A DNA stretch of 64,000 nt from Alphaproteobacteria bacterium UBA7314 (lineage in GTDB: Bacteria; Pseudomonadota; Alphaproteobacteria; MPNO01; UBA830): positions 170,097-234,096 of the forward strand of contig DKQG01000034.1 in NCBI GenBank assembly GCA_002471575.1, read 5' to 3'. Below are positions 18,109 through 27,604 of the stretch, one piece after another. The notes beneath the pieces are model-generated. The model did no database searches. It was given only the letters and a program-made list of their open reading frames with translations, and was not told where the DNA came from. Each line of letters opens with the position of its first letter. Position 1 is the first letter of the stretch. The position numbers and the translations under genes are program-made.

Positions 18109-19014
18109 TTACGCTGATGCCGGTCCCGGCACGAAGACGGAACTGGCTGTTACCGGCCCGTCGCAGATGGCGCGGTTGGTTCCAACCATGTGTTCCATAT
18201 GCGCTTGTACCGAACGTGCTGCCGCGCCATGCATTTTCTCCGGCAAATGCGTGTAGATCCGGCGCACTAGTTCTGGGATCGTGTCTGCACCTTCATCCAG
18301 AAATTTTGCGATCTGTGCCTCGCGCATCAGCCGATGGTTCAAATAGGCCTGGACGAAGGGTTTGGTGTTGGTAATTTCAGGGCCATGACCAGGTAGATAG
18401 AGATCCTCGTCGCGGGCGAGGCACACCCGCAGGCTGTCCAGGTATTCCCGCATATTGCCGTCGGGCGGCGACACGATGGTGGTGTTCCAACCCATCACGT
18501 GATCTCCCGAAAACAGCAGATTGTTCTCTTTTAGCGCGAAACAATGATGGTTCGACATGTGCCCGGGCGTATGAACCGCTTCCAGCGTCCATCCCGGGCC
18601 GGCAATGATGTCGCCATTCGCGATCTCCTCGTCGGGCGCGAAATCCTCCTGATGCGCCTCCACTGTCTGGCCGCCGTTCAGAGGGCTGGGATAGGTACCA
18701 ACGATGGGTGCGTCCACCAGCTGTTTCAGCCAATTGGATGCCGGCGAATGGTCCATATGGGTGTGGGTGACAACTATGTGGGTTACCGTCTCACCGGCCA
18801 GAGCGTCTTTGATGTTTTCGACATGCTGCTCGATCATCGGTCCGGGATCGATCACCGCGACCTCGCCCTCGCCGACGATGTAGGTGTTGGTGCCGACATG
18901 GGTGAAGGCACTGGGGTTTTCGGCGACAATGCGACGCACGCCCGACGCGACGCCTTGAGCGGTGCCATATTCATATGCCATTTCCTTGCGGAACGGTATG
19001 TCGGCGGAACTCAT
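18109..19014 (-). CDS. MBL-fold metallo-hydrolase (LACTB2/glyoxalase II-like)
   Basis: The 301-residue protein carries the metallo-beta-lactamase signature THTHMDHSPASNW near residue 85, with further metal ligands in HTPGHMSNHHC near 147 and FSGDHVMGW near 168, plus LPGHGPEI near 206. The C-terminal winged-helix-like region (LMREAQIAKFLDEGADTIPELVRRIY) matches the LACTB2-type subgroup. Such enzymes hydrolyse thioesters, lactones or phosphodiesters; the substrate here is unknown. The start ATG 19014 is preferred because the longer frame would overlap the end of the Mrp gene. It is separated from Mrp by 17 bases and is probably co-transcribed with it. Confidence 0.88.
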   Translation of the reverse strand: MSSADIPFRKEMAYEYGTAQGVASGVRRIVAENPSAFTHVGTNTYIVGEGEVAVIDPGPMIEQHVENIKDALAGETVTHIVVTHTHMDHSPASNWLKQLVDAPIVGTYPSPLNGGQTVEAHQEDFAPDEEIANGDIIAGPGWTLEAVHTPGHMSNHHCFALKENNLLFSGDHVMGWNTTIVSPPDGNMREYLDSLRVCLARDEDLYLPGHGPEITNTKPFVQAYLNHRLMREAQIAKFLDEGADTIPELVRRIYTHLPEKMHGAAARSVQAHMEHMVGTNRAICDGPVTASSVFVPGPASA

Positions 19015-19031
19015 ATCCCGTGTGCTTTCGT

Positions 19032-20147
19032 CTATTCGAAGGAAATATTTGGAGTCGGGGTTTGCGATGCGCTGCTGCCTACTTTGGCCCATACCGATTC
19101 CGCGATGGCGCGGTACGCTCTCGAATAATCCCCTTCGGGGTCAGCTGCCACTATCGGCGTGCCGTTGTCGCCGCCTTCCCTGATGGCCATTTCCAGCGGA
19201 ATCTCGCCCAGAAAGTCGACCCCAATCTGGGTGGCGGCCTGCGCGGCCCCGCCGTGGGCAAAGATATCGGACCGCTCGCCGCAGTTCGGACAAAGGAAGT
19301 AACTCATGTTTTCGACGATCCCAAGAACCGGCACGTCCACTTTGCGGAACATGTTGAGTCCTTTCTTGGCATCGATCAGGGATAGATCCTGAGGGGTCGA
19401 CACGATGACCGCGCCAGCCAGCGGAACCCTCTGCGCCATCGTTAGCTGGGCGTCGCCGGTGCCCGGCGGCATGTCGACAACGAGAACATCTTGCGGGCCC
19501 CAGTCCACATCGCCCATCATCTGTTCCAGCGCACCCATCACCATCGGGCCGCGCCAGATCATGGCCGTGTCCTGAGGCACGAGGAAACCGATCGACATGC
19601 ACGTCACGCCGTGCGCTTCCATCGGGATGATCGTTTTCCCGTCGGGTGATGATGGCCGGCCGGTGATACCCATCATAGTCGGCAGCGAGGGGCCGTAGAT
19701 GTCGGCATCCAGCATGGCGGTGCGCAGGCCCATCTGGCGAAACGCGACGGCGAGGTTAGCGGCGGTGGTTGATTTTCCGACCCCGCCCTTGCCAGAGGCG
19801 ACAGCGACAATCGCACCGACCTGCGGGAGCAGTTCCTTTTGCTGTTGTTGCGGTTCCTGGCTTTTTTGTGGCTGCTGCTGCGGTTCGGGTTGTGCTTCGC
19901 GATGAGCCGTCATCACGGCTGTGACGGACAGAATTCCGCCTAACGATTTTACGGCATCTTCGGCGGCTTTGCGGACGGGTTCCATCTTTTCCGCGTCTGC
20001 CGGATCGATTTCCAGTGCAAATTGGACGTGTCCGTCCTTTACCACGAGGTTATTTATGACGCCGGAATCAACAATATTTTGGTCGGAGTCGGGTAGATTT
20101 ATGCCACTTAAGGCTGTTTGAATTTCGCATTCGGTGGGGTGCGCCAT
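19032..20147 (-). CDS. mrp: Mrp/ApbC P-loop ATPase, iron-sulfur cluster carrier
   Basis: The 371-residue protein has an N-terminal MIP18/DUF59 domain (about 1-85), a Gln/Pro-rich linker (about 90-118) and a Mrp/NBP35 ATPase domain. That domain has the deviant Walker A VASGKGGVGKSTTAANLA near residue 130 and the cluster-binding pair YFLCPNCGERSD near 283. Mrp/ApbC proteins bind and transfer Fe-S clusters in the cytosol. ATG 20147 is preceded by GGAGAAG and is chosen over upstream starts that add unlike residues. The long Gln-rich linker is low-complexity. It is probably followed in the transcript by the MBL hydrolase gene. Confidence 0.93.
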   Translation of the reverse strand: MAHPTECEIQTALSGINLPDSDQNIVDSGVINNLVVKDGHVQFALEIDPADAEKMEPVRKAAEDAVKSLGGILSVTAVMTAHREAQPEPQQQPQKSQEPQQQQKELLPQVGAIVAVASGKGGVGKSTTAANLAVAFRQMGLRTAMLDADIYGPSLPTMMGITGRPSSPDGKTIIPMEAHGVTCMSIGFLVPQDTAMIWRGPMVMGALEQMMGDVDWGPQDVLVVDMPPGTGDAQLTMAQRVPLAGAVIVSTPQDLSLIDAKKGLNMFRKVDVPVLGIVENMSYFLCPNCGERSDIFAHGGAAQAATQIGVDFLGEIPLEMAIREGGDNGTPIVAADPEGDYSRAYRAIAESVWAKVGSSASQTPTPNISFE

Positions 20148-20335
20148 GCTTGACTTCTCCGGCGGGGTCACAATATCGACAACATATAAGAAAAGACCCG
20201 CATTGCACACACGGGCTAGCTATCATATAAGGCGCGCGGTCGGGTAAAAAGGCCCCGTCCACACGAAATCAGCTTTCAGTAACGTTCGAACGTTCATAAT
20301 GTCCGCAATAACTCTCATAGATAGGAATTAGAGTC

Positions 20336-21475
20336 ATGCCATGGAAACAGCAAGGCGGGGGCGGAGGCGGCCCTTGGGGAGGCGGCGGTAACGGCGGCGG
20401 ACAAGGACCCTGGGGCGGCAAGCCGTCCGGCGGTGGAAGCGGCGGCGGTTCAGGCGGACAGCCCGACATCGAGGACCTGATCCGCAAAGGCCAGGACCGG
20501 GTGAAAAACATTCTGCCCGGCGGTTTCGGCAGTGCACGTGGAGTTATTATCGCTCTACTTCTTGTTATTACCGTCTGGCTGCTCAGCGGGCTATACCGTG
20601 TGCAGCCGGGTGAAAACGGTATCGAACTTCTTTTCGGCCGTTACGTTAACACCACTCAGCCGGGCCTGAATTTTTGGGCGCCGTGGCCGATCGGCTCCGT
20701 TCAGAAGCCCAACGTCGAGAAAACTAACCAGACAAACATCGGTTTCCGGTCTCTCGGCTCGGTTGGACGCAACGACAATGTCCGCGATGTCGCCGAGGAA
20801 AGCTTGATGCTGACCGGTGATCAGAACATCATCGATATCGACTTCGTTGTTCAGTGGCGTATCAAGAATGCACCGAACTTCCTGTTCAACATTCGGGACC
20901 CTCAGACGACCGTAAAATTGGCCGCAGAAAGTTCGATCCGTGAAATTGTCGGTCAGACGCCGCTCGAAGAAGTGCTGGCGACCAAGCGAACCGAGGTGGA
21001 AGCCAAAACCCGCGACGTGCTGCAGCGGATAATGGACGATTACAAGGCCGGCGTGTTTATCGCTGACGTCAAGATGCAGAAAGTCGATCCGCCGCAGAAA
21101 GTCATCGACGCCTTTAACGACGTTCAGCGCGCCCGTCAGGACAAGGAGCGCCAGCAGAACGAAGCCGAAGCATACCGAAACGACATCGTGCCGAAGGCAA
21201 AGGGTGAGGCGTCGCGCCAGCTTGAGCAGGCCGCCGCCTACCGCGAGCGCTTGATCAAGGAAGCGGACGGTGAAGCCAAGCGGTTCCTGTCGGTCTACGA
21301 CGCCTACAAAACCGGCAAGGACGTCACGACGCGCCGATTGTACTTGGAACGGATGCAGGATGTTCTGAGCAAGTCTGAAAAGGTTATCGTCGACAAAGGG
21401 CAGGGCGGTGCCGGTGTGGTACCTTATCTACCGCTGCCCGAGCTTAAGAAACGTTCGCAGGGAGCAACCCAATGA
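20336..21475 (+). CDS. hflK: FtsH protease modulator HflK
   Basis: The 379-residue protein has a Gly-rich N-terminus (GGGGGGPWGGGGNGG), a single transmembrane segment near residues 67-85 (VIIALLLVITVWLLSGLY), and an SPFH/prohibitin domain with VQPGENGIELLFGRY. A long charged coiled-coil runs from about residue 255 to 330. HflK and HflC form a large inner-membrane cage around the FtsH protease and modulate its activity. The gene overlaps hflC by four bases (ATGA). The order hflK-hflC-DUF2065-deg is conserved in alphaproteobacteria. Confidence 0.95.
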   Translation: MPWKQQGGGGGGPWGGGGNGGGQGPWGGKPSGGGSGGGSGGQPDIEDLIRKGQDRVKNILPGGFGSARGVIIALLLVITVWLLSGLYRVQPGENGIELLFGRYVNTTQPGLNFWAPWPIGSVQKPNVEKTNQTNIGFRSLGSVGRNDNVRDVAEESLMLTGDQNIIDIDFVVQWRIKNAPNFLFNIRDPQTTVKLAAESSIREIVGQTPLEEVLATKRTEVEAKTRDVLQRIMDDYKAGVFIADVKMQKVDPPQKVIDAFNDVQRARQDKERQQNEAEAYRNDIVPKAKGEASRQLEQAAAYRERLIKEADGEAKRFLSVYDAYKTGKDVTTRRLYLERMQDVLSKSEKVIVDKGQGGAGVVPYLPLPELKKRSQGATQ

Positions 21476-22365
21476 CAAATCTGAGACTCATTGTCCTGGG
21501 CGTCGTCGTCATCATTGGCGGGATTGTTGCCTTCAGCTCGCTTTACACAGTGCACCAGACCCAGCAGGCCCTCATTCTGGAATTCGGGCAGCCGCGGCAC
21601 GAAGAACCCCGGCCCGGCCTCCACGCGAAGCTGCCGTGGCGGACGGCGACGTACTATGACAAGCGTATCCTTAGCCTCGACCCCCCGGCGCAGGAAATTA
21701 TCCTCGCCGACCAGAAGCGAATTAACGTCGATGCCTTCGTTCGCTACCGCATTGTTTCACCGTTGCGGTTCAAGCTGCGTGCCGATACCGAAATCAACTT
21801 CATCGACATTTTTGGCCGCATTCTGAATTCGGCGGTTAGAGCCGAGGTCGGTCGAGTTCTTCTTGCGGACATGCTCTCCAGCAAGCGCGACAATGTGATG
21901 AGCCGGATCACCACCGAGTTGAAACGTCAGGCCAAGGATTTCGGCATTGTAGTGGTCGATGTCCGGATCGGCCGGACCGATCTGCCGCCGACGACTAGTG
22001 AATCGGTTTACAACCGGATGCGCTCGCAGCGTGTCGCCCAGGCAGCGAAGCTACGCGCCGAGGGCGCCGAGATCAAAGCACGGATTCAGGCGGAGGCCGA
22101 ACGCGAACGAACGGTTATTCTCGCCGAAGCCCAACGGAAAGCGCAGATATTGCGTGGTGAAGGCGAAGGCCAGCAGACGGTGATTCTTAATTCGGCCTTC
22201 GGTCAGGACCCGGAGTTCTTCGCGTTCTACCGGTCCATGGAGGCCTATGGTGCGGCGCTAACGGACGGCACGACTATGGTTCTGTCTCCAGATAGCGAGT
22301 TCTTCCGGTTTTTCAACGACCTGCCGGGAGACAGTAGCCGCGCCAAGTCGAGTATCGACAAATAG
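21472..22365 (+). CDS. hflC: FtsH protease modulator HflC
   Basis: The 297-residue protein has one N-terminal transmembrane helix (LIVLGVVVIIGGIVAFSSLY), then the SPFH domain beginning TVHQTQQALILEFGQP and the HflC-type segment DKRILSLDPPAQEIILADQ. An Ala/Glu-rich coiled-coil follows (about 195-240) and the conserved FFAFYRSMEAY lies near 250. It partners HflK in the periplasm-facing FtsH-HflKC complex. Start and upstream stop overlap as ATGA. Confidence 0.95.
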   Translation: MTNLRLIVLGVVVIIGGIVAFSSLYTVHQTQQALILEFGQPRHEEPRPGLHAKLPWRTATYYDKRILSLDPPAQEIILADQKRINVDAFVRYRIVSPLRFKLRADTEINFIDIFGRILNSAVRAEVGRVLLADMLSSKRDNVMSRITTELKRQAKDFGIVVVDVRIGRTDLPPTTSESVYNRMRSQRVAQAAKLRAEGAEIKARIQAEAERERTVILAEAQRKAQILRGEGEGQQTVILNSAFGQDPEFFAFYRSMEAYGAALTDGTTMVLSPDSEFFRFFNDLPGDSSRAKSSIDK

Positions 22366-22386
22366 CCTGAAGGGGTTGGCAGCGAG

Positions 22387-22575
22387 ATGCCTGACGAACT
22401 GATCGTCGCGATAGCGCTGATACTGGTGCTGGAGGGAGGCCTTTACGCTCTGTTTCCGGATGGGATGCGAAAGATGGCGCTCCATATCGAACGTGTTCCT
22501 GCATCATCGCTTCGCAGCGCCGGCCTGCTGGCGGCGACTGTGGGGGTCGGGATAATCTGGCTGGTAAAAAACTGA
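22387..22575 (+). CDS. DUF2065 family small membrane protein
   Basis: This 62-residue protein has two hydrophobic helices: LIVAIALILVLEGGLYALFP and SAGLLAATVGVGIIWLVKN. It has the family pattern VLEGGLYALFPDGMRKMA. DUF2065 proteins (YjeT in E. coli) are small inner-membrane proteins usually encoded between hflC and other stress genes; their role is not known. It lies 21 bases after hflC and is likely in the same operon. Confidence 0.87.
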   Translation: MPDELIVAIALILVLEGGLYALFPDGMRKMALHIERVPASSLRSAGLLAATVGVGIIWLVKN

Positions 22576-22673
22576 GTATAAAACTTATAGTCGATTGCCG
22601 TCCCACGGCGTAAATCGGCATCGGCGACGTGTTGTCATCGCCCAATCGCGACAAGAGTGACAGGAGAAGTGAC

Positions 22674-24140
22674 GTGACGCTTGCATCCCGAATTATTCCG
22701 GTATTGGTGGTCTTAACCGCCGGGCTGACATTCGGTTCAGCGCCGGCTCATGCGCGAGGAGCACCAGACAGCTTTGCAGACTTGGCAGAACGTCTGCTGC
22801 CGTCCGTCGTGAATATTTCGACAACCCAGGTGCAGCAGAAGACCGAGAAGGGCAGACCGCAGCTGCCGAAGTTCCCGGAGGGGTCGCCATTCCAGGATTT
22901 TTTCAAGGAATTTTTCGATCGCCAGCAGCGCGAATCGCCACAGCGACGCGCCATGTCGCTGGGTTCCGGGTTCATTATCAGCAAGAACGGATACGTGGTC
23001 ACTAACAATCATGTTATTGCCGAAGCAGACGAAATTACGGTGACGTTGCATGATGACTCGAAACTCAAAGCGAGACTGATCGGCCGAGACCCGAAAACCG
23101 ATCTCGCGCTTTTAAAAGTAGAGCCCAAATCGCCACTACCCGCGGTGCCGTTCGGTGATTCAGGTGTAACCCGCGTCGGCGACTGGGTGGTGGCGATCGG
23201 CAATCCGTTCGGTCTCGGCGGCACCGTGACTGCCGGCATCGTGTCGGCCCGTCAGCGCGACATAAATTCTGGCCCTTACGACGATTTCATTCAGACAGAC
23301 GCTTCCATCAACCGAGGTAATTCCGGCGGCCCGATGTTCAACCTGAAGGGTGAGGTCATTGGCATCAACACGGCGATTTTCTCACCGTCCGGTGGCAGCG
23401 TCGGTATCGGGTTCGCTATCCCCGCCAACCTGGCGCGTCCGATTATCGAACAGCTACAGAAATTTGGAAAGGCGCGGCGCGGCTGGCTCGGTGTGCGCAT
23501 CCAGACGGTTACAGATGAAATAGCGCAGAGCCTCGGTCTTGAAAAAGCGACTGGTGCACTGGTGGCGTCTCTCACCAAAGAAGGACCTGCCGAGAAGTAC
23601 AAAATCAAGGTTGGTGACGTCATTCTCAAATTCGATAACAAAATCGTCGGCGAAATGCGCCGGTTGCCAAGGATCGTTGCTGAAACATCGATCGGTAAAG
23701 CGGTCGGCGTCGAAGTTTGGCGCAATGGTAAACGTGTCCGTCTGTCGGTGACACTTGGTGAATTTCCTGAAGACGATGCGAAACTTGCGGCAACGACACC
23801 GGATCACAAGCATAAACCGGCACCGGTTGTGGTAGTGGATGAGCTGGGAATGGCGCTCTCAACTCTTACTCCGGTGTTACGCGAACAGTTCAAGCTCGAA
23901 GACACGATGAAAGGCGTCGTGGTGACGAAGATAACGCCCGAAGGCCCCGCAGCCGAAAAACGGATACCCGCAGGCGCCATCATTCGTAAGATCGGCCCTG
24001 ATCAGCAGGTCGTGACGACACCCGATCAGGTTCTGAAAAAGATCAAACAGGCGAAGAGGGCAAAGCTGAATACCATCCTGGTTCTTATCGAGAGTGGCGG
24101 CGTGCAACGCTTTGTCGCGCTCAATATCTCGAAGGGTTGA
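22674..24140 (+). CDS. degP: Do/Deg family periplasmic serine protease
   Basis: The 488-residue protein starts with a Sec signal peptide (LASRIIPVLVVLTAGLTFGS, cleavage probably after AHA). The trypsin-like domain has catalytic His in VVTNNHVIAEA, Asp in DPKTDLALLKV and Ser in INRGNSGGPMFN. Two PDZ domains follow, about 260-360 and 390-480. Deg proteases degrade or refold misfolded envelope proteins. GTG 22674 is chosen: AGGAG lies at 22662-22666 and the signal peptide then starts cleanly, whereas the upstream TTG 22629 adds a charged extension. It is the fourth gene of the hfl operon and overlaps miaA. Confidence 0.93.
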   Translation: MTLASRIIPVLVVLTAGLTFGSAPAHARGAPDSFADLAERLLPSVVNISTTQVQQKTEKGRPQLPKFPEGSPFQDFFKEFFDRQQRESPQRRAMSLGSGFIISKNGYVVTNNHVIAEADEITVTLHDDSKLKARLIGRDPKTDLALLKVEPKSPLPAVPFGDSGVTRVGDWVVAIGNPFGLGGTVTAGIVSARQRDINSGPYDDFIQTDASINRGNSGGPMFNLKGEVIGINTAIFSPSGGSVGIGFAIPANLARPIIEQLQKFGKARRGWLGVRIQTVTDEIAQSLGLEKATGALVASLTKEGPAEKYKIKVGDVILKFDNKIVGEMRRLPRIVAETSIGKAVGVEVWRNGKRVRLSVTLGEFPEDDAKLAATTPDHKHKPAPVVVVDELGMALSTLTPVLREQFKLEDTMKGVVVTKITPEGPAAEKRIPAGAIIRKIGPDQQVVTTPDQVLKKIKQAKRAKLNTILVLIESGGVQRFVALNISKG

Positions 24141-25078
24141 CCGGGAAACCGGTCATTGTCGTCGGTGGGCCGACGGCGAGCGGCAAATCCGGGCTGGCGC
24201 TCCAGATAGCTCGGGCGTTTGACGGTGAGATCGTCAATGCGGATTCTATGCAGGTCTACAGCGATCTGAAACTGGTGACCGCCCGCCCGGATGCCCGTGA
24301 CGAGGCGACCGTTCCCCATCATCTCTACGGCATTCTTGGTCGTGGCGAACGCAGCTCGGCAGGAACTTGGCGCAAGGACGCGCTCGATGTCATCGCTGCA
24401 TGTCACACCTCGGGAAAGCTTCCGATCCTGGTCGGCGGCACCGGACTGTACCTGCGGGCGCTGATGACTGGTTTTCACGAAATTCCAGATATTCCGCCCG
24501 ATATTCGCACCAGGTTGAACCGCCGGCTTGAAACCGACGGACCTAGCACGCTTCACGGCGACCTTGCCGCGGTCGATCAGGAAATGGCGTTGCGACTGAA
24601 CCCGGCTGACGGCCAGCGCATCGTTCGGGCGCTCGAAGTATTCCAGCATACCGGCAGGACGCTTTCCGACTGGCAGACCGGCGAGCCTGTATCCGCGCCG
24701 GGTGACCTGCGTTTCCTGACGATCGTGACTGCTCCGCCGCGTGATGATCTTTACAATGCAATCGATGCCCGGGTCGAGAGAATGATCGGCGCCGGCGCGG
24801 TAGAAGAGGTCGAGCTGTTTCTCGCCACCGATCCCCAACCTGATTTTCCGTTGTTGAAGGCTGTTGGCGTGCTACCTATCAGCGAATTTATCGAGGGCAC
24901 AATCGACCGCGATCGCATGACAGAACTGTGCAAGCGCGATACTCGGCGCTATGCCAAACGTCAAACAACGTGGTTTCGGAATCAGATTATTTCGGAAATT
25001 ACCATCAATATGAAATTATCGCAAAAAACAATTGGTAAAACCTTTCCAGAAATTAGTAATTTTCTGTTGACCCCCTAG
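24137..25078 (+). CDS. miaA: tRNA dimethylallyltransferase
   Basis: The 313-residue protein has the P-loop GGPTASGKSGLALQIA at its N-terminus, then NADSMQVYSDLKLVTARP and VGGTGLYLRALMTG. It ends with the RNA-recognition segment RRYAKRQTTWFRNQI. MiaA adds a dimethylallyl group to A37 of tRNAs reading UNN codons. The start is TTG 24137, which overlaps the deg stop as TTGA, implying coupling. The last 25 residues (LSQKTIGKTFPEISNFLLTP) are AT-richer than the rest. Confidence 0.94.
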   Translation: MTGKPVIVVGGPTASGKSGLALQIARAFDGEIVNADSMQVYSDLKLVTARPDARDEATVPHHLYGILGRGERSSAGTWRKDALDVIAACHTSGKLPILVGGTGLYLRALMTGFHEIPDIPPDIRTRLNRRLETDGPSTLHGDLAAVDQEMALRLNPADGQRIVRALEVFQHTGRTLSDWQTGEPVSAPGDLRFLTIVTAPPRDDLYNAIDARVERMIGAGAVEEVELFLATDPQPDFPLLKAVGVLPISEFIEGTIDRDRMTELCKRDTRRYAKRQTTWFRNQIISEITINMKLSQKTIGKTFPEISNFLLTP

Positions 25079-25144
25079 AATACCGGGGATAGTTTCCCGC
25101 TTCGCTCTGATTGTGCCTTGCGAAATACGTTCGGGGATGCGACA

Positions 25145-25168
25145 GGTCCGGCCCGTGGACCGATTTTT
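25145..25168 (+). terminator. Hairpin with T-run between miaA and ilvB
   Basis: GGTCC (25145-25149) pairs with GGACC (25157-25161) across a seven-base loop and is followed by GA and TTTTT (25164-25168). It could end the hfl-deg-miaA transcript or act as an attenuator for ilvB. The stem is only five pairs, and I see no leader peptide rich in branched-chain codons beside it. Confidence 0.35.
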
Positions 25169-25226
25169 CCTTAGCGCAGTCTTTCGAAACCCGTCCGTAT
25201 TTAACGATAGACGAGGGGGAACAGCG

Positions 25227-26987
25227 ATGGCTGGTAAGAGTATGAACGGCTCCGAGATTATTATTCAGGCGTTGTTGAATGAGGGTGTCGACACCGTATT
25301 CGGTTATCCCGGCGGTGCTGTGCTACCTATTTACGATGCGATATTTCAGCAGAATCAGCTTCGGCACGTTCTCGTTCGTCAGGAAGGCGGTGCTGTGCAC
25401 ATGGCGGAAGGTTACGCCCGGTCCACCGGAAAGGTCGGTGTAGTTCTAGTCACGTCTGGTCCCGGCGCAACCAACGCCGTTACCGGGCTGACCGATGCTT
25501 TGATGGACAGTATTCCGATTGTTTGCCTGACCGGTCAGGTTCCGACACATCTGATCGGCAATGACGCCTTCCAGGAAGCGGACACGACAGGGATCACGCG
25601 GCCTTGCACCAAGCACAACTACCTGGTTAAGCGGATGGAGGATCTGCCGCGCGTTATGCATGAAGCATTTTACGTGGCACGCAGCGGCCGGCCTGGCCCG
25701 GTCGTCATCGACCTGCCTAAGGACATACTGATGGGTCTCGGCCAGTACGAGGATTTCTCTCAGGTCGAGCATCGTACCTATCAACCGACCATGAAGGCCG
25801 GGAAATCCGAAATCGAAAAAGCGGTTTCGATGATCGCATCGGCTAAAAAGCCGCTTTTTTATTGCGGTGGCGGCGTTATCAACTCCGGCCCTAAGGCGAG
25901 CAAGCAGCTCGGCCGTTTGGTGAAGCTGACCGGCGCACCCATCACCCTCACTCTGATGGGGCTTGGCGCATATCCCGCAACCGATAAGCAATTTCTCGGT
26001 ATGCTGGGGATGCACGGCACCTATGAAGCAAATCTTGCGATGCACGATGCAGACCTGATTGTTGCAGTCGGTGCTCGCTTTGATGATCGGATTACCGGCC
26101 GGCTGGACGCTTTCGCGCCCAATTCGGAAAAAATCCACATCGATATCGATCCATCCTCCATTAACAAGAACGTCGCAGTTGATCTTCCGATTGTCGGCGA
26201 TGTCGGTAGCGTGCTCGACCAGATGCTACGGGTCTGGAAAGACAAGGAGTTTAAGACTAATGCGAGAGCAATGAAGGCTTGGTGGAGCCAGATCAACGAT
26301 TGGCGTAGCATGGATTGTCTGAAATACGATCAGTCCGGTTCGGTCATCAAGCCGCAATTCGCGATCGAGCGCCTTTACGAGAATACCAAGGACATGGACT
26401 GTTACATCACGACGGAAGTAGGTCAGCATCAGATGTGGGCGGCGCAGTTCTATAAGTTCAATGAGCCTAATCGGTGGATGACGTCCGGTGGCTTGGGGAC
26501 GATGGGATATGGACTGCCCTCTGCGATTGGCGTCCAGGTGGCGCATCCCGAGTCGTTGGTAGTCGATATTTCCGGCGAGGCATCATTCCTGATGAATATG
26601 CAGGAAATGTCGACCGCGATTCAGTACCGAGCGCCGGTGAAGGTCTTCATTACTAACAACCAGTATATGGGCATGGTCCGTCAGTGGCAGGAACTGCTGC
26701 ACGGCGGCCGCTACGCGGAAAGTTATACCGATGCGTTGCCGGACCTGGTTAAGCTCGCGGAAGCATGCCAATGGGTGGGGCTGCGGGCCAAGAGGCCCGA
26801 CGAGGTCGATGACGTGATCCAGGAAATGATCGAGATTGACCGGCCTGTGATCGCCGATATCTGGGTCGATCAGACGGAAAACTGTTTCCCTATGATTCCG
26901 TCGGGCGCTGCACACAACGAGATGCTGCTCGGCCCGGAAGACGAGGCATCAAAACCTGTCTCTGAAGAAGGCATGGTGCTGGTCTAG
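25227..26987 (+). CDS. ilvB: Acetolactate synthase large (catalytic) subunit
   Basis: The 586-residue protein has the three thiamine-diphosphate enzyme domains. The N-terminal catalytic Glu lies in VLVRQEGGAVHMAEGYAR, the FAD/central domain includes GVINSGPKASKQLGR and DIDPSSINKNV, and the C-terminal cofactor motif begins near VVDISGEASFLMN. In that motif the usual GDGSF reads SGEASF. The enzyme condenses pyruvate with pyruvate or 2-oxobutyrate for valine, leucine and isoleucine synthesis. ATG 25227 with GAGGGGGA before it is chosen; the longer frame adds an unlike 38-residue extension. The regulatory subunit gene follows after 49 bases. Confidence 0.94.
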   Translation: MAGKSMNGSEIIIQALLNEGVDTVFGYPGGAVLPIYDAIFQQNQLRHVLVRQEGGAVHMAEGYARSTGKVGVVLVTSGPGATNAVTGLTDALMDSIPIVCLTGQVPTHLIGNDAFQEADTTGITRPCTKHNYLVKRMEDLPRVMHEAFYVARSGRPGPVVIDLPKDILMGLGQYEDFSQVEHRTYQPTMKAGKSEIEKAVSMIASAKKPLFYCGGGVINSGPKASKQLGRLVKLTGAPITLTLMGLGAYPATDKQFLGMLGMHGTYEANLAMHDADLIVAVGARFDDRITGRLDAFAPNSEKIHIDIDPSSINKNVAVDLPIVGDVGSVLDQMLRVWKDKEFKTNARAMKAWWSQINDWRSMDCLKYDQSGSVIKPQFAIERLYENTKDMDCYITTEVGQHQMWAAQFYKFNEPNRWMTSGGLGTMGYGLPSAIGVQVAHPESLVVDISGEASFLMNMQEMSTAIQYRAPVKVFITNNQYMGMVRQWQELLHGGRYAESYTDALPDLVKLAEACQWVGLRAKRPDEVDDVIQEMIEIDRPVIADIWVDQTENCFPMIPSGAAHNEMLLGPEDEASKPVSEEGMVLV

Positions 26988-27036
26988 CGCGTCCGGAAAT
27001 GGCGCAGGTGTAACTCAGGATGACGGAGCGGAAAAC

Positions 27037-27549
27037 GTGGTCGTGGACGATACGATAGAACGGCATACCATCGCGGTATTGGTGGACAACGAAGCGGGCG
27101 TGCTAGCCCGTGTTATCGGGCTATTTTCCGGTCGGGGCTATAACATCGAAAGCCTTACGGTCGCGGAAACCGACGCCGATGAAGGGATCAGCCGGATCAC
27201 GATCGTGACATCCGGGACGCCAATGATCATCGAACAGATCAAGGCCCAGCTTGATCGTCTTGTCCCGGTTCACCGGGTTGTCGATCTGACGACCGAGGGT
27301 GCCAGCGTCGAACGCGAGCTGGCACTGGTCAAAGTTGCCGGCAAGGGCAATAAACGGGTCGAGGCGCTGCGGATCGCGGATATCTTCCGAGCACGGGCGA
27401 TCGATAGCACGAATGAATCTTTCGTGTTCGAAATCTCCGGTGCGACGGAGAAGCTGAATGCGTTTGTCGATCTGATGGAACCGCTTGGCCTGGTCGATGT
27501 TTCACGAACGGGTGTGGTGGCTATTGCGCGCGGCAAGTCGGAGCTTTAG
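27037..27549 (+). CDS. ilvN: Acetolactate synthase small (regulatory) subunit
   Basis: The 170-residue protein has an N-terminal ACT domain, IAVLVDNEAGVLARVIGLFS followed by GRGYNIESLTV, and a C-terminal AHAS-small domain with RELALVKVAG, FVFEISGATEKLNAF and GVVAIARG. It binds the catalytic subunit and confers valine feedback inhibition in known systems. The start is GTG 27037 with GGAGCGG about eight bases before it; the ATG at 27020 is out of frame. The length matches IlvH/IlvN of about 160-175 residues. Confidence 0.94.
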   Translation: MVVDDTIERHTIAVLVDNEAGVLARVIGLFSGRGYNIESLTVAETDADEGISRITIVTSGTPMIIEQIKAQLDRLVPVHRVVDLTTEGASVERELALVKVAGKGNKRVEALRIADIFRARAIDSTNESFVFEISGATEKLNAFVDLMEPLGLVDVSRTGVVAIARGKSEL

Positions 27550-27604
27550 AAAGCGCGCCACAGCTTGCAGCTAACGAAGAATTTCTACGTGGAAAGGTAG
27601 AACG

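Noticed and set aside
20336..20460. Gly-rich repeat at the start of hflK as a separate repeat element
   Set aside because: The repeats encode the normal glycine-rich HflK N-terminus and need no separate explanation.
24026..24838. 270-codon minus-strand frame across deg and miaA
   Set aside because: It is antisense to two well-recognised genes and has no family resemblance.
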